Shown here: one piece after another, positions 1 to 12,594 of the stretch | Position numbering within the stretch: position 1 is the stretch's first letter | Layout of the letters: the number at the start of each line of letters is the position of its first letter | Assembly: GCF_016919405.1 (NCBI RefSeq) | Contig: NZ_CP070353.1 | Coordinates: forward strand, 2,914,501 to 2,978,500 | Direction: 5' to 3' | From: Ensifer sp. PDNC004 | Lineage (GTDB): Bacteria; Pseudomonadota; Alphaproteobacteria; Rhizobiales; Rhizobiaceae | Length of the DNA: 64,000 nt | Notes under the pieces: generated by a model | Seen by the model: the letters and a program-made list of their open reading frames with translations, nothing else | Told to the model about the DNA's origin: nothing | The model's database searches: none | Position numbers and translations under genes: made by a program

Positions 1-195
1 ACAGCAATGACCCCAAGTCGCCGTTTCTGCAATTTCCTGAGGCGCACTAGGCGAACGGACGCTCACGTTTGCGTGCATCCAACCCGTTCCTTCGCCATCC
101 GTCCTCATGTAGCGTTCGAAACGAATCAAACCATGGGCCGCCCGTCGGTCCGGCGGCGTTCCCAAGTTCACGCGACACCGAGAAGAGGCATGTCC
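1..195. other. Upstream region of the nitroreductase gene
   Basis: An open frame crosses this stretch, but its translation has no recognisable domain and precedes the ribosome-binding site of the nitroreductase. I read it as non-coding upstream DNA and see no clear promoter. Confidence 0.4.
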
Positions 196-792
196 ATGAC
201 GGCGACCGACAACAGAAAAGCTGACCATCCGATCGATGCCATGTTCATCGAGCGCTGGTCGCCCCGCGCCTTCACCAGCGAGGAAATCGACGAAAAGACC
301 CTGCTTTCCTTCTTCGAAGCGGCCCGCTGGGCGCCGTCTGCCAGCAACCGCCAACCCTGGCGTTTCGTTTATGCGCGCCGCGGCACGGATCGCTTCCCGG
401 TGCTGCTCGAAACGCTCGACGAGGGAAACCAACGCTGGGCGAAGAATGCGGCAGCACTGCTGATCGTGATTTCAAGAACGCATAATGCAGCACAGAACGG
501 CGAAATGCGGCATGCCTATACCCACGCCTTCGATACCGGGGCGGCCTGGTACAGCCTCGCCTTGCAGGCCTCGCTTGCGGGCTGGCACACCCACGGCATG
601 GCGGGCATCGATCGCGACAAGGCGATGCACGTCCTGAGCGTTCCCGAACACTACCGGGTCGAAGCCGCCGTCGCGATCGGCCGGCTCGCCGATCCCTCGA
701 CATTGCCGGACGATCTGCGCGCACGCGAAATTCCGAGCCAGCGCAAGCCGGTCGACGAATTCGCCTTCGAGGGCCGGTTCAAGGGCGAGTGA
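196..792 (+). CDS. Nitroreductase family protein
   Basis: 198-residue flavin-dependent nitroreductase-like protein, probably a cytoplasmic NAD(P)H:FMN oxidoreductase. The N-terminal RWSPRAF and the following ARWAPSASNRQPWRF segment form the FMN-binding signature of the NfsB-like family. The reading frame is open back to position 7, but a GAGG at 185-188 is 7 nt from the ATG at 196 and only 1 nt from the ATG at 190, so I start at 196. The physiological substrate cannot be read from sequence. It converges on gyrB and shares a terminator with it. Confidence 0.85.
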   Translation: MTATDNRKADHPIDAMFIERWSPRAFTSEEIDEKTLLSFFEAARWAPSASNRQPWRFVYARRGTDRFPVLLETLDEGNQRWAKNAAALLIVISRTHNAAQNGEMRHAYTHAFDTGAAWYSLALQASLAGWHTHGMAGIDRDKAMHVLSVPEHYRVEAAVAIGRLADPSTLPDDLRAREIPSQRKPVDEFAFEGRFKGE

Positions 793-802
793 AGCACAAA
801 CA

Positions 803-830
803 AAAATCCCGGCTCTCAGGCCGGGATTTT
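803..830. terminator. Bidirectional terminator, nitroreductase/gyrB
   Basis: An 11-bp perfect stem (803-813 with 820-830) around a 6-nt loop. A-rich on the left and T-rich on the right, so it can terminate both converging genes. Confidence 0.85.
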
Positions 831-855
831 CTTTTTGTCTCCGCAATGACCTCGA

Positions 856-3339
<2,484 letters not shown>

Positions 3340-3425
3340 TCACGTCTCGGACGCCTCGCGGACTATAGGAAATTTGTCCACGGTTCCAAATCCCGGACCG
3401 CCGGGCAGCGGCCGGAAACAAGCAT

Positions 3426-3803
3426 TCATCCCCTGTCATTATCAGGAAATGTGGCTTTTTCCAAAACATCTTCCAGCTTGCGGATCGTCTCCGGAGACAA
3501 AGCGCGAATTTGCTCGCTCAGACGGTTCGCAAATGCGGTGTGCTCGGGCGTTAGACCCGACGTGTCGAGCACCGTTTTCGGCGAGGAAACATTGGCGATG
3601 CGGAACAAATCCTCCGCCTCGTCCCAGATCACGTTGAAGTAGCCGGTGACGCGCTGGAGGAAATCGAAGCTCGGTGCACCGCGCTTTCCGTGCTCGAGCG
3701 CCGAGAGATAAGCCGCAGAGACACCGATCGCCTTCGCCATCTCCTTCTGCGACACGCCCTTGCGGTGCCGGAGTTCGCGCAGAGCCTGGCCGAAGGGCGT
3801 CAT
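3426..3803 (-). CDS. XRE family transcriptional regulator
   Basis: 125-residue protein with an N-terminal Cro/C1-type helix-turn-helix, about residues 5-60 (GVSQKEMAKAIGVSAAYLSALEHGKRG). The rest is a helical tail without a recognised effector domain. It overlaps the end of the upstream Smr gene by 4 bp (ATGA), so the two are translationally coupled at the end of the leftward run after mltA and smr. Targets are unknown; this arrangement at the end of an mltA-smr operon is common in rhizobia. Confidence 0.85.
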   Translation of the reverse strand: MTPFGQALRELRHRKGVSQKEMAKAIGVSAAYLSALEHGKRGAPSFDFLQRVTGYFNVIWDEAEDLFRIANVSSPKTVLDTSGLTPEHTAFANRLSEQIRALSPETIRKLEDVLEKATFPDNDRG

Positions 3804-4369
3804 AGCGCGCTGCCCCTCACCCGCGCCAGGCGAACATAGAGAGCGCCCTCGCCGCCATGGTTTCGGGCGGCCGGTTCATAGGATGAGATCAGCGGCCGGA
3901 ACTCCGGAAGCGAGAACCAGAGCGGCACGGCTCGCTTCAAGGCGCCGTCACTGCCAAACGAGGTGCCCTTGCCGGTAATGACGAGCACATGCCGCAGCCC
4001 CCGCTCGTGCGCCCTCAGCAGAAACTGCAGAAGAAGACCATGGGCTTCGCTCTGGATCATGCCGTGCAGGTCGATCCGCCCCTCGAGCACCAGGTGCCCC
4101 TTGGCCAGCTTGCGCTTGACCGGTCGCTCCAGAGGATGATGCACTTTTTCGCCGGGCTTCTTCGTCAGCGCTATACCCGATTGCTCGGCCGCCGTTGCCG
4201 GCTGCTGCCGCTGCTGCTTTGCCTTCACCTCTTCCGGAGGCTTTGCCTGTTCGGCCTCGGCCAGAATCTCCATGAGGTCTACGAGCCGACCGGGCATCGG
4301 TCTCGCCGACCGGGCAACCTTGCCCCAGAGAATGCGATCCTCGGCCGAGAGCTTCTTGTCCTTAGCCAT
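3800..4369 (-). CDS. Smr domain protein
   Basis: 189 residues. A disordered, basic and Gln/Pro-rich N-terminal half precedes a C-terminal Smr (MutS2 C-terminal-like) domain with the hallmark DLHGM near residue 98 and ITGKG near residue 131. Smr domains are nucleic-acid-binding and often nucleolytic; the exact substrate here is unknown. It overlaps mltA upstream by 8 bp and the XRE gene downstream by 4 bp, so it is co-transcribed with them. Confidence 0.9.
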   Translation of the reverse strand: MAKDKKLSAEDRILWGKVARSARPMPGRLVDLMEILAEAEQAKPPEEVKAKQQRQQPATAAEQSGIALTKKPGEKVHHPLERPVKRKLAKGHLVLEGRIDLHGMIQSEAHGLLLQFLLRAHERGLRHVLVITGKGTSFGSDGALKRAVPLWFSLPEFRPLISSYEPAARNHGGEGALYVRLARVRGSAL

Positions 4370-5465
4370 GGCCGTAACGGGCCGCGGCCGCCTTGGGAAC
4401 GAAGACGTAGAAGTCGGCCGCGTTGCGAACCGCTCCGGCCCGTTCGCCAGCCTCGAAACCGGACCCGGTGAAGATATCGCCGCGAGCCGGGCCGACGATC
4501 GCCGAGCCGGTATCGAGCGCCAGCATCAGACGCTGGAAGGACTTTCCGTCATCGAGCCGCGTCAGGCTCTCGCTCGCGATAAAAAAGGGAACGCCAAAGG
4601 TATGGATCAGCCGATCGACGGCCAATGAGCGGTTCGGCTCGAGCGAGACCTTGGCGGCGGCAATCGGCCCCAACCGCTCGTCCTCGACCTCTGCCTCGCG
4701 GAAGAAGATGAACGACCGGTTGTGCCAGAGAGCCTCGTCGACCTCGTCGGGATGGGCTTCCAGCCAGTCGCGAATGCTCATCATCGAAACGGTGGCGGCA
4801 TCGATCTTGCCTCGCTCGATCAGCAATTTGCCGACCGCTGAGAAATAGTGCCCGGTCTTGGCCGAATAAGTGACGCGACGACGCGAACCATCCGGGAACC
4901 GGAGCCGTGCGGCACCCTGCACATGAACGAAGAAGATCTCGACCTTGGACTTCGCATAGGCGATCTCCAGACCGCGGCCGGCCAGATGGCCCTGCTCGAT
5001 CGCCTGCCTGTCCGGATACTCGCTGATCCGTCCACCCTCGGAGAGGCCGAATGCAAAGTAGGGATCCATGCCCTCCGGCCGGTTGCCGTCATGAACATCG
5101 ACCAGATCGTCCGGCCGGCGGTAGAGCGGATAACGATAGGTCTCGTCCGGTTCGGCGCGGACATCGATCTCGGGCTCGTAGAAGGCCGTGACAAAACCGG
5201 AACCCGTCTCGGGCATGATCCGGAAGGGGACGAACTGCGCTTCGAAAAACGCTCGCGCGTTCCCTGCGTTTTCCACCTGCTGCTGCGATGCGGAGAAGGC
5301 CGGCGCGAGATCGTCGACCGAAATCCCGAGAGAACCCGTGCGATAGGGTTTGACCGTCGAGACATGCTGGTGACAGCGACGCATCGCCTCGATCACCGTG
5401 GTCGGATCATCATCCTGCCAGCCCGGAAGCTCGGAGAAACGGGCTGGCTCAAGTCGATAGGACAT
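4362..5465 (-). CDS. mltA: Membrane-bound lytic transglycosylase A (MltA family)
   Basis: 367 residues with the MltA barrel signature (GFVTAFYEPEIDVR..., YAKSKVEIFFVHVQGAARLRFPDG split across the central region) and the C-terminal 3D domain, including LMLALDTGSAIVGPARGD. It cleaves peptidoglycan with formation of 1,6-anhydromuropeptides in the periplasm. No obvious lipobox or long signal peptide is visible at the assigned start, which is often the case for rhizobial members. It lies 15 nt after timA and overlaps smr. Confidence 0.92.
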   Translation of the reverse strand: MSYRLEPARFSELPGWQDDDPTTVIEAMRRCHQHVSTVKPYRTGSLGISVDDLAPAFSASQQQVENAGNARAFFEAQFVPFRIMPETGSGFVTAFYEPEIDVRAEPDETYRYPLYRRPDDLVDVHDGNRPEGMDPYFAFGLSEGGRISEYPDRQAIEQGHLAGRGLEIAYAKSKVEIFFVHVQGAARLRFPDGSRRRVTYSAKTGHYFSAVGKLLIERGKIDAATVSMMSIRDWLEAHPDEVDEALWHNRSFIFFREAEVEDERLGPIAAAKVSLEPNRSLAVDRLIHTFGVPFFIASESLTRLDDGKSFQRLMLALDTGSAIVGPARGDIFTGSGFEAGERAGAVRNAADFYVFVPKAAAARYGHG

Positions 5466-5480
5466 CGGTACCGCGTCCGC

Positions 5481-6185
5481 TCAGTTTTCGGATTCGGTGG
5501 CGATCAGCTTCCAGTTCGGATCCCGCGAGCGAATGTCGCGCGCGAAGGTCCAGAGATCGTTGACCTCCGCAACCGACTCGGCGTCGCCGTCGATCAGGCC
5601 GCCCTGCTTGTCGTAGGTCGCCGAGATCAGCTGGCTGACGATGCGAACGGTGATGTTTTCTTCGCTGTCCTTCACTTCGGCGTGAATGATGTCCGCCTTG
5701 TCGATGCCGACGAAGGTGGACTTGACGACTTCGCCCTTGCGCTCGCGATCGGTGATCGCCGCGTCGAAGCCTTCATAGACCTCGCGGGACAGCAGATTCT
5801 TCAGCGTCTTGCGGTCGCCGTCCGCGAAAGCCATGACGATCATCTCGTAGGCCATCTTGGCGCCGTTGACGAATTCCTTGGGATCGAAACCCTGATCCGC
5901 ATCGCTCAACGCCCGCAGCTGGGTGTTCAGCGTCGTTCCGGTCTTGGCGAAGGCGTCGATCGCTTCGTAGCGGTTCGCTTCTTCGTCCGCATTCTCGCGG
6001 CGCGGCAATTGCACGACCTTGCCCTTGTCGCCGTTATCCGGCCCCTGACTCATGTCGCGTGGCGAATACGGATCGAACGGCGGCCGCTCGCTCCCGGTCC
6101 GTCGGCCCAAGACGCTGCGCAGTTGCAGGAAAATGACCACCGCGGCGATCAGGAAAAAAAACGTGATGAAGTCAAAAGAGCCCAT
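5481..6185 (-). CDS. Tim44/TimA family putative adaptor protein
   Basis: 234 residues. One N-terminal transmembrane helix (FDFITFFFLIAAVVIFLQLRSVLG) is followed by a Tim44-like C-terminal domain, about residues 85-230. The family resembles the mitochondrial import motor adaptor Tim44; in alphaproteobacteria the proteins are inner-membrane anchored. ATG 6185 is chosen over the in-frame GTG at 6191. It diverges from fxsA and heads the leftward operon with mltA and smr. Its position near secB fits an envelope or secretion-related role, which is an inference. Confidence 0.87.
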   Translation of the reverse strand: MGSFDFITFFFLIAAVVIFLQLRSVLGRRTGSERPPFDPYSPRDMSQGPDNGDKGKVVQLPRRENADEEANRYEAIDAFAKTGTTLNTQLRALSDADQGFDPKEFVNGAKMAYEMIVMAFADGDRKTLKNLLSREVYEGFDAAITDRERKGEVVKSTFVGIDKADIIHAEVKDSEENITVRIVSQLISATYDKQGGLIDGDAESVAEVNDLWTFARDIRSRDPNWKLIATESEN

Positions 6186-6315
6186 TTCCACCCGGAACCG
6201 CTGTTAGAATTTCTCGTGGCTATTCCATATAGTCCGCAAGAATAGATCATTCAAATGGCGATGTCGCACCCTTAGACGGGGATGTGACACCAGGTTACAT
6301 TTTCGGGCAGCATCG

Positions 6316-6813
6316 ATGCGTTCATTTCTTATCCCCCTTGCCATCCTCGGGCTTCCGCTGGCCGAGATCGCCGGTTTCGTTGTCGTCGGCCGAGAGATCG
6401 GCCTCCTGATGACGTTGCTTCTGGTTCTTGCCAGTGCATTTGTCGGCGTTATCCTGCTGAGAGTCCAGGGATTTACCGTCATTCGTCGGATGCAGGACGC
6501 CGCGCGCAACGGCAGCGACCCGGGCCGGGAGGTGCTTGGCGGCGCATTGTTGTTCGTCGCGGCGATCCTGCTGGTGGTACCGGGCTTCGTCAGCGACGTG
6601 ATCGGCCTCCTGCTGTTTTTGCCTTTCGTGCGCAATGCGGTTGCCGGTTTCCTGCGCAAGCGAATGACGATCGTGACCACTGCTTCCGGTGCCGGTTGGA
6701 CACGGCCGCGCGAACGGGGCCCCTCGCCGCGGGTCATCGATCTGGAAGACGGCGAATTTTCGCGGACGGACGACGAGGACCCGCCGCCGGTCGGCGATCG
6801 CCGCCGGCCCTAG
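6316..6813 (+). CDS. fxsA: FxsA family membrane protein
   Basis: 165 residues. The N-terminal LPLAEIAGFVVVGREIGLL and the hydrophobic block around AGFLRKRM match FxsA, an inner-membrane protein with about four hydrophobic segments, whose E. coli member counters F-plasmid exclusion of phage T7. The last 50 residues are polar. It is divergent from timA. Confidence 0.9.
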   Translation: MRSFLIPLAILGLPLAEIAGFVVVGREIGLLMTLLLVLASAFVGVILLRVQGFTVIRRMQDAARNGSDPGREVLGGALLFVAAILLVVPGFVSDVIGLLLFLPFVRNAVAGFLRKRMTIVTTASGAGWTRPRERGPSPRVIDLEDGEFSRTDDEDPPPVGDRRRP

Positions 6814-6993
6814 CCAAGGCCATGCCGGCAGAATGCAGGAACGGCACGCTATCGCCCATATTCCGGAGCATTCTTTCAGCTCTCCGCTTGGAGCGGAAAG
6901 CCGCGCTTCCGCTGGAAAGCGCCGGGCCCGCAGGGTTGTAAGCCCTAGGCCGAAATGCTAGATGGCCTCACCTATTTTTGTCGAGGAACCCTT

Positions 6994-7491
6994 ATGACGA
7001 CTGATACCGCATCCAACGGCAACGGCAGCGCGCAGCAGAGCCCGACGCTGAACATCCTCGCCCAGTATATCAAGGACCTTTCCTTCGAAAACCCGGGCGC
7101 GCCGCGTTCGCTGCAGGCCCGTGACAAGGCGCCGGCGATCAATATCAACGTCAACGTCAATGCAAACCCGCTCGCAGAGAACGATTTCGACGTCGTGCTC
7201 TCGCTGAACGCAGAAGCCAAGGACGGCGACCGCGTTCTGTTCAACGTCGAACTCGCCTATGGCGGCGTCTTCCGCGTTGCCGGGTTCCCGCAGGAGCACA
7301 TGCTGCCGCTGCTCTTCATCGAGTGCCCGCGCCTGCTGTTCCCGTTCGCCCGTCAGATCGTTGCCGACGCAACCCGCAACGGCGGCTTCCCGCCGCTGAT
7401 GATTGACCCGATCGACTTCGCGCAGATGTTTGCCCAGCGCATGGCCGAAGAAAAGGTTCGCGCCCAGGTTTCGAACGAAACCGCAAACTGA
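6994..7491 (+). CDS. secB: Protein-export chaperone SecB
   Basis: 165 residues, the usual alphaproteobacterial SecB length. SecB keeps preproteins unfolded and delivers them to Sec[20 protein letters not shown] and [19 protein letters not shown] are the diagnostic segments. The frame is open upstream to 6955, but GAGGAA at 6983-6988 fixes the ATG at 6994. It has its own terminator and converges on dnaQ. Confidence 0.97.
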   Translation: MTTDTASNGNGSAQQSPTLNILAQYIKDLSFENPGAPRSLQARDKAPAININVNVNANPLAENDFDVVLSLNAEAKDGDRVLFNVELAYGGVFRVAGFPQEHMLPLLFIECPRLLFPFARQIVADATRNGGFPPLMIDPIDFAQMFAQRMAEEKVRAQVSNETAN

Positions 7492-7514
7492 TCGAATTTC
7501 AGATTGCTGAAACG

Positions 7515-7542
7515 AAAAGCCCGGCAAATGTGCCGGGCTTTT
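7515..7542. terminator. Bidirectional terminator, secB/dnaQ
   Basis: A 12-bp stem (7515-7526 with 7531-7542, core AGCCCGGCA/TGCCGGGCT) with a 4-nt loop and A/T tracts on the two sides. It sits between the convergent secB and dnaQ. Confidence 0.85.
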
Positions 7543-7553
7543 TCGTACCTGCC

Positions 7554-8258
7554 TCATTCCTGAGGTTCGTATTTTGTCCAGATCGCCTTGGAACCGATCT
7601 TTGCGATCAACGCCGCATGGGCGGCCAGGTCAGCCTCCGAGAGCCGGTTCGGCAAAGGGCGCGGCCGCTGGCCGATAAGGATCGGCGCGTCGTCGAGTTC
7701 GATCGCCTGATCGCTCGATTTGCTGGACACGAGACCGAGGGCCGCCTGACGGCCGCCGATCATCTCGATATAGACTTCCGCCAGCAGCTCGGAGTCGAGA
7801 AGCGCGCCGTGCTTGGCGCGGTGCGAATTGTCGATGCCGTAACGACGGCAAAGCGCGTCGAGCGAGTTCGGCCCCATCGGATGTTTGCGGCGGGCGAGCG
7901 CGAGCGTGTCGGTCACCCGCTCGATGGCGATCGGCGGCATGCCCAGGCGCGCAAACTCCGCGTTGATGAAGCCTATGTCGAAGGTGGCGTTGTGCGCGAC
8001 CCAGCGGGCATCGCCAAAGAACGCGAGGATCTCCTCGACCACATCGGCAAAGGGCGGCTTGTCCTTCAGGAACTCGTCGGTGATCCCGTGGATGGCGAGT
8101 GCATCCGGGTGAACCTTGCGGCTGCCGGGATTGACGAAGATGTGCAGCGTGCGGCCGGTCGGGAACTGGTTCTCGAGCTCGACACCGCCGATTTCGATCA
8201 CCCGGTCCTCGCGATTGTCGAGGCCTGTCGTTTCCGTATCGAAGATGATCTCACGCAT
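7554..8258 (-). CDS. dnaQ: DNA polymerase III epsilon subunit (proofreading exonuclease)
   Basis: 234 residues. DEDDh 3'-5' exonuclease with Exo I FDTETTGL at residues 6-13, Exo [11 protein letters not shown], and Exo III with H and D in [15 protein letters not shown]. It proofreads within the Pol III core. Its start overlaps the end of coaE by 8 bp, so it is the last gene of the ppsR/maf-aroE-coaE-dnaQ cluster. Confidence 0.96.
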   Translation of the reverse strand: MREIIFDTETTGLDNREDRVIEIGGVELENQFPTGRTLHIFVNPGSRKVHPDALAIHGITDEFLKDKPPFADVVEEILAFFGDARWVAHNATFDIGFINAEFARLGMPPIAIERVTDTLALARRKHPMGPNSLDALCRRYGIDNSHRAKHGALLDSELLAEVYIEMIGGRQAALGLVSSKSSDQAIELDDAPILIGQRPRPLPNRLSEADLAAHAALIAKIGSKAIWTKYEPQE

Positions 8259-8853
8259 CCGCGTCTCCGTTGCTGGCTGCGAGTTGGTCGACGACGGCCT
8301 TCACCTGGGCCCGGGTGACGTCGAAACTGTCGCTGGTATCGATGATGTAGTCGGCGCGTTTACGCTTTTCGCTGTCCGGCACCTGCCGCGCAAGGATCAT
8401 CGCAAGTTTTTCCTCGGTCATCCCTGGGCGCTTCAGCGCCCTTTGGCGTTGCAGCTCGGCCGAACAGGTCACGACGACGACGTGATCGACCCGCTTTTCC
8501 GCGCCCGTTTCAAACAGAAGAGGAATGTCGAGGACCACAAAGGGCGCATTGGCGGCGCGGTTTTCCGCAAGGAACTCCTGCTCCTTGCCGCGCACCAGCG
8601 GATGGACGATCGCCTCAAGTTCGCGCAGCCGTTCCGGCGCCTGAACGAGCTGGCGCGAAAGTTCGGCGCGATCGACCTTTCCATCTCTCGTGCTTCCGGG
8701 AAAGGCCGCTTCCACGGGTGCAACCGCCTCGCCGCTATAGAGCTGATGCACGACCTCGTCGGCATCGTTCACCGGCACCCCGAAGTCGCGAAACATCTGG
8801 GCAGTCGTCGACTTGCCCATGGCGATCGATCCGGTGAGCCCGAGGATAATCAT
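8251..8853 (-). CDS. coaE: Dephospho-CoA kinase
   Basis: 200 residues. Catalyses the last step of coenzyme A synthesis, phosphorylating dephospho-CoA. The P-loop [12 protein letters not shown] is at residues 5-16, followed by the [10 protein letters not shown] segment. The frame is open far upstream, but the ATG at 8853 overlaps the aroE stop by 1 bp and begins directly at the family N-terminus, so it is the start. Confidence 0.96.
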   Translation of the reverse strand: MIILGLTGSIAMGKSTTAQMFRDFGVPVNDADEVVHQLYSGEAVAPVEAAFPGSTRDGKVDRAELSRQLVQAPERLRELEAIVHPLVRGKEQEFLAENRAANAPFVVLDIPLLFETGAEKRVDHVVVVTCSAELQRQRALKRPGMTEEKLAMILARQVPDSEKRKRADYIIDTSDSFDVTRAQVKAVVDQLAASNGDADA

Positions 8854-9710
8854 CAGTGCCTGTCCATGTCGTCGATAATCAGTTGTCGAAGTGCGGCGTC
8901 CACCGTCGGCCGACAGCCGAACCAGAGTTCGAAGCCGGGCACCGCCTGATGCAGAAGCATGCCCAGACCGTCGACGGTCGCAAGGCCTTGCGCCTCTGCC
9001 TGCGCCAGCATCGGCGTCTTCAAGGGAACATAGACGATATCCGTGACGATGGCGCTCGAAGACATGAGACCGAAATCGATTGCCGGTGCTTCGCTGCCGT
9101 CCATGCCGAGTGAGGTGGTGTTGATGAACAGGCCTGCGCCGGTCATTGCGTCCTTGAGTGCGCCCATCGGGTGGGCTTCGACCGCCGGGCCGAACCGGTC
9201 GGCAAGTTCCTGCGCCCGTTCGACGGTGCGGTTGACGACATGGATCGTCTTGATGCCACGGTCGCGAACAGCCTGGATGATCGCCCGGCTGGCGCCGCCG
9301 GCGCCGAGGATGACCGCCGTCGACGTTTTGTCCCAACCGGCCGCCCGCTCGTCGAGGTTGGCAACGAAGCCGCGGCCGTCGGTGTTGGTGGCATGCACCT
9401 TTCCGTCCTGAACCCACAGCGTGTTGGCAGCGCCGAGTTCCTGGCTCAGCTCATCCGGCTGATCCGCCAGCCGACAGGCCACTTCCTTATGGGGAATGGT
9501 GACATTGCCGCCGCTGAAACCGGATGTCCCATCCTTGAGGCTGGCCACGAAGGCGGCGAAGTCTTCGGGCTTGACCTCATGGGCGCGGTAGCTGCCGGGC
9601 AGACCGAGCTTTTTCAGCCAATAACCATGGATCAACGGCGACCGGGAATGCTTGATCGGGTAGCCGGTGACGAAGGCGTGGTTAACAAATGTTTCACGTG
9701 AATCACGCAT
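8853..9710 (-). CDS. aroE: Shikimate 5-dehydrogenase
   Basis: 285 residues. NADPH-dependent reduction of 3-dehydroshikimate in aromatic amino acid synthesis. [13 protein letters not shown] is the substrate-binding N-terminal motif, and GAGGASRAI with VVNRT mark the NADP-binding fold. The ATG at 9710 overlaps the end of maf by 8 bp. Oddly, codons 3-7 (DSRET) are a parS-like sequence, GATTCACGTGAAAC on the coding strand, so the extreme N-terminus doubles as a likely ParB site. Confidence 0.95.
   Translation of the reverse strand: MRDSRETFVNHAFVTGYPIKHSRSPLIHGYWLKKLGLPGSYRAHEVKPEDFAAFVASLKDGTSGFSGGNVTIPHKEVACRLADQPDELSQELGAANTLWVQDGKVHATNTDGRGFVANLDERAAGWDKTSTAVILGAGGASRAIIQAVRDRGIKTIHVVNRTVERAQELADRFGPAVEAHPMGALKDAMTGAGLFINTTSLGMDGSEAPAIDFGLMSSSAIVTDIVYVPLKTPMLAQAEAQGLATVDGLGMLLHQAVPGFELWFGCRPTVDAALRQLIIDDMDRH
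9690..9705. other. parS-like site 1 (inside aroE start and maf end)
   Basis: TGTTTCACGTGAATCA, one mismatch from the ParB consensus TGTTTCACGTGAAACA. It overlaps aroE codons 3-7 and the maf stop. The mismatch creates GAATC, a GANTC site. It lies about 1.8 kb from the probable origin. Confidence 0.75.
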
Positions 9711-10305
9711 CGATCGTTCCCAGTTCGCGAAGTTTGGAAAGCAGCGGCAGCATCGGAAGACCGAGGATGGTGAAGTAGTCGCCCTCGATCTTTTCGAAGA
9801 GCTGGATGCCCTCACCTTCCAGCTGGTAGGCGCCGACGCTCGAAAGAGCCTTCTCGCCGACACGCTCCAGATGACGCTCGACGAACTCCACTGTCAGCGG
9901 TCGTACTGTCATGTGGGCGGACGACACGTGCCGCCAGACAACCTCGTCACCACGAAGAAGCACGATCGCACTGTTCAGGCGGTGCGTCTGGCCGGAAAGC
10001 GAAAGCAGGTGAGCCGCGGCTTCCGCCATGGTCTTCGGCTTGTGGTAGACCCGCGAGCCCAGGGACATCGTCTGATCGGAACCGATCACCAGCGCCCCTG
10101 AAAAATGCCGCGCCACATCCCGCGCCTTTGCTTCCGCCAGTTCGAGAGCGACGGTCTCGGGTGCTGCACCTTTATCTTCAAGCGGCTTTTCCAGCGCGCG
10201 CTCATCGATCTCGGCTGCCCTCGCTTTAAAGACCAGACCGGCATTTTCCAGGAGCGCCCGGCGAAACGGGCTGGCCGAGGCCAGGACGAGCGAAGATGTC
10301 ATCAT
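9703..10305 (-). CDS. maf: Maf-like nucleotide pyrophosphatase
   Basis: 200 residues. Maf/Ham1-fold nucleoside triphosphate pyrophosphatase, probably a house-cleaning enzyme acting on non-canonical nucleotides. [19 protein letters not shown] is the family N-terminal signature, with the GSDQTMSLG segment and [11 protein letters not shown] following. Substrate subclass is not decided. It lies between ppsR and aroE on the same strand; a second ATG at 10302 is equally possible. Confidence 0.92.
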   Translation of the reverse strand: MMTSSLVLASASPFRRALLENAGLVFKARAAEIDERALEKPLEDKGAAPETVALELAEAKARDVARHFSGALVIGSDQTMSLGSRVYHKPKTMAEAAAHLLSLSGQTHRLNSAIVLLRGDEVVWRHVSSAHMTVRPLTVEFVERHLERVGEKALSSVGAYQLEGEGIQLFEKIEGDYFTILGLPMLPLLSKLRELGTIDA

Positions 10306-10333
10306 TCAGGTTCCCGAATTGTTCGAATCCGCT

Positions 10334-11155
10334 CTAACGCAGACGTGGACGCAGGGCAACGATCGCCGCCGCGGTTTCCTCGATCGAACGGCGGGTGACG
10401 TCGATGACCGGCCAATTGTTGCGTGCACAGAGCGACCGGGCATATTTCAGTTCCTCGGTAATCGAGGCCTTGTCTGTGTACTGATCGCCGTGAAAGCCTT
10501 GCGTCGTTCCGAGCACCCGGTGCTGGCGCACCTGCGAAATACGGTCGGCCGTCGCGATCAGCCCGACGACGAGCGGCTTCGTCGCTTCCATCAATCTTTC
10601 AGGCAGAGGCACGCCCGGGACGATCGGGATATTCGCCGTCTTGATACCTCGGTTGGCGAGATAGATGCTGGTCGGCGTCTTCGACGTCCGGCTGATGCCG
10701 ACGAGAACGACATCCGCGTCATCGAAATCGGCCGGCAGCTGACCGTCGTCATGGTCCATGGTGAAGTTGAGTGCGTCGATGCGGGCGAAATATTCCGCAT
10801 CCATCACATGCTGGGCACCGGAGCGCCGCCGCGACGGGGATCCGAGATAGGACTGGAAAAGGTCGATGATCGGATCGAGCACCGAGACGCAGGGAACACC
10901 CATCTCGCGGCAACGGCGATCGATGATGTCAGCGAGTTCGCGATCGACGATCGTATAGAGAACGATGCCCGGTGCGCCATCTATGGCGTCGAGAACCTGC
11001 AGCAGCTGCTTGCGGTTTCGGATCAGCGGATAGACGTGCTCGAGCGCATGCGAGCTTTGAAACTGGGCCGCGGCGGCGCGCCCGGCGGCAATGAGAGTCT
11101 CGCCCGTTGAGTCCGAAATCAGGTGAAGGTGGAAGTAGTTTTTCTTGTTCTCCAC
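10334..11155 (-). CDS. ppsR: Bifunctional kinase/pyrophosphorylase, PEP synthase/PPDK regulatory protein (DUF299)
   Basis: 273 residues. The family phosphorylates and dephosphorylates pyruvate phosphate dikinase or PEP synthase, switching gluconeogenic flux. [13 protein letters not shown] near the N-terminus and the P-loop-like [15 protein letters not shown] (about residues 151-165) are typical. It flanks oriC opposite hemE, the classic alphaproteobacterial arrangement. I infer PPDK as target because rhizobia use PPDK. Confidence 0.93.
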   Translation of the reverse strand: MENKKNYFHLHLISDSTGETLIAAGRAAAAQFQSSHALEHVYPLIRNRKQLLQVLDAIDGAPGIVLYTIVDRELADIIDRRCREMGVPCVSVLDPIIDLFQSYLGSPSRRRSGAQHVMDAEYFARIDALNFTMDHDDGQLPADFDDADVVLVGISRTSKTPTSIYLANRGIKTANIPIVPGVPLPERLMEATKPLVVGLIATADRISQVRQHRVLGTTQGFHGDQYTDKASITEELKYARSLCARNNWPVIDVTRRSIEETAAAIVALRPRLR

Positions 11156-11562
11156 GCAATTCTCCTGGTGCTGTTGATAAGCCGGGATGAAACACAGCTA
11201 ACGACGGGGCCTGGATCCAGGCAAGTGGAAAACAGCCGAGTTATTCACAATTGGCGCTGTCGCGGACATTGTTTCGGGACGGATGTGGACAAGACTCGCA
11301 GTGCGGACAAAGTGTCACGCGTATCAACCGCTTTTCCACAGGCGCGGCAAAAATCGAGCGCGGCTTAAAGACATGATTCAAAAAGCGTTTCCGAGATTGA
11401 CCACGCTGTTTTTCCAGAGATCGCTCTCATTGTCCCGCCAGTTGGCGCCGCGATCGCCGGTCGTGGACAAGTCGGTGGGTTGTTTTAATCCTTGATACCC
11501 ACCGACTCTAAGAAATAGAAACCTTCTAAATATCTTTGATTTTAAATTGGGAGAGACGATCC
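11156..11562. other. Probable chromosomal replication origin (oriC)
   Basis: A 407-nt gene-free stretch between divergent ppsR and hemE, the position of oriC in Caulobacter and Sinorhizobium. DnaA-box-like 9-mers: TGTTGATAA (11172-11180), TTATTCACA (11241-11249), TGTGGACAA (11284-11292), TTTTCCACA (11332-11340) and CGTGGACAA (11462-11470). An AT-rich run near 11505-11548 could be the unwinding element. I did not find a convincing full CtrA box. Confidence 0.8.
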
Positions 11563-12594
11563 GTGACCGAAACGCGCAGAAAGGTTCTGGAAGTTTTGGC
11601 AGGGAAGACGGTGTCACCTCCTCCGATCTGGCTCATGCGCCAGGCGGGACGCTACCTGCCGGAGTACAGGGCGACACGTGCTGTCGCCGGAAGCTTCCTC
11701 GATCTTTGCTACACGCCCGATCTCGCCGTCGAGGTCACCTTGCAGCCGATCCGGCGCTACGCTTTCGATGCTGCCATTCTCTTCTCCGACATCCTGGTCA
11801 TTCCCGATGCACTGAAACGCAATGTGCGCTTCGAAGAAGGCCATGGGCCACGAATGGATCCGATCGATGTCGATGGTATCCGTCTCCTGAAGCCAGAGGG
11901 CATCGCTGAGCACCTCCAGCCGGTCTTTGAGACGGTTTCGCGGTTGCGCGCAGAACTTCCCTCGGAAACGACGCTGCTCGGCTTCTGTGGCGCTCCCTGG
12001 ACGGTTGCGACCTATATGATCGCCGGACACGGTACGCCGGACCAGGCTCCTGCCCGTCTCTTCGCCTATCGCAATCCCGAAGCGTTCGATCATCTGCTCG
12101 CGTTTCTGGCGGATGTGTCGGCGGACTATCTCGTGCGGCAGATCGATGCCGGCGCCGATGCGGTGCAGATCTTCGATTCCTGGGCAGGTGTTCTCGGCGA
12201 GGAGGAATTCGCCCGCTACGCCATCAAGCCGGTGCAGCGCATCATCGCCTCCGTTCGGGCGCAGCGGCCGCAGGCAAAGATCATTGCCTTTGCAAAGGGC
12301 GCAGGGCAGCTGCTGAACGGCTATCGGCAGGCGACCGGCGCTGACGCGATCGGTCTCGACTGGACGGTCCCGCTTTCCTTCGCCAAGGATCTGCAGAAGG
12401 AAGGGCCGATACAGGGCAATCTCGATCCGATGCGGGTGGTCGCCGGCGGCGTGGCGCTTGAGGAAGGCATCGACCGCATTCTCGAGGCACTCGGTCACGG
12501 TCCGCTGATCTTCAATCTCGGCCATGGCATAACGCCGCAGGCCGATCCCGATCACGTCTCGGCGCTGGTTGCCCGGGTTCGCGGAGCAAGATGA
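11563..12594 (+). CDS. hemE: Uroporphyrinogen decarboxylase
   Basis: 343 residues. Decarboxylates uroporphyrinogen III to coproporphyrinogen III in haem synthesis. [17 protein letters not shown] and [14 protein letters not shown] are the two family signatures. The GTG at 11563 is chosen because GGGAGAG lies about 7 nt upstream; the open frame starts at a TTG without a site. It overlaps hemJ by 4 bp and is the first gene right of the origin. Confidence 0.96.
   Translation: MTETRRKVLEVLAGKTVSPPPIWLMRQAGRYLPEYRATRAVAGSFLDLCYTPDLAVEVTLQPIRRYAFDAAILFSDILVIPDALKRNVRFEEGHGPRMDPIDVDGIRLLKPEGIAEHLQPVFETVSRLRAELPSETTLLGFCGAPWTVATYMIAGHGTPDQAPARLFAYRNPEAFDHLLAFLADVSADYLVRQIDAGADAVQIFDSWAGVLGEEEFARYAIKPVQRIIASVRAQRPQAKIIAFAKGAGQLLNGYRQATGADAIGLDWTVPLSFAKDLQKEGPIQGNLDPMRVVAGGVALEEGIDRILEALGHGPLIFNLGHGITPQADPDHVSALVARVRGAR

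Noticed and set aside
4848..6245. 465-codon frame opposite mltA and timA
   Set aside because: Spans two real minus-strand genes and their gap; no domain recognised.
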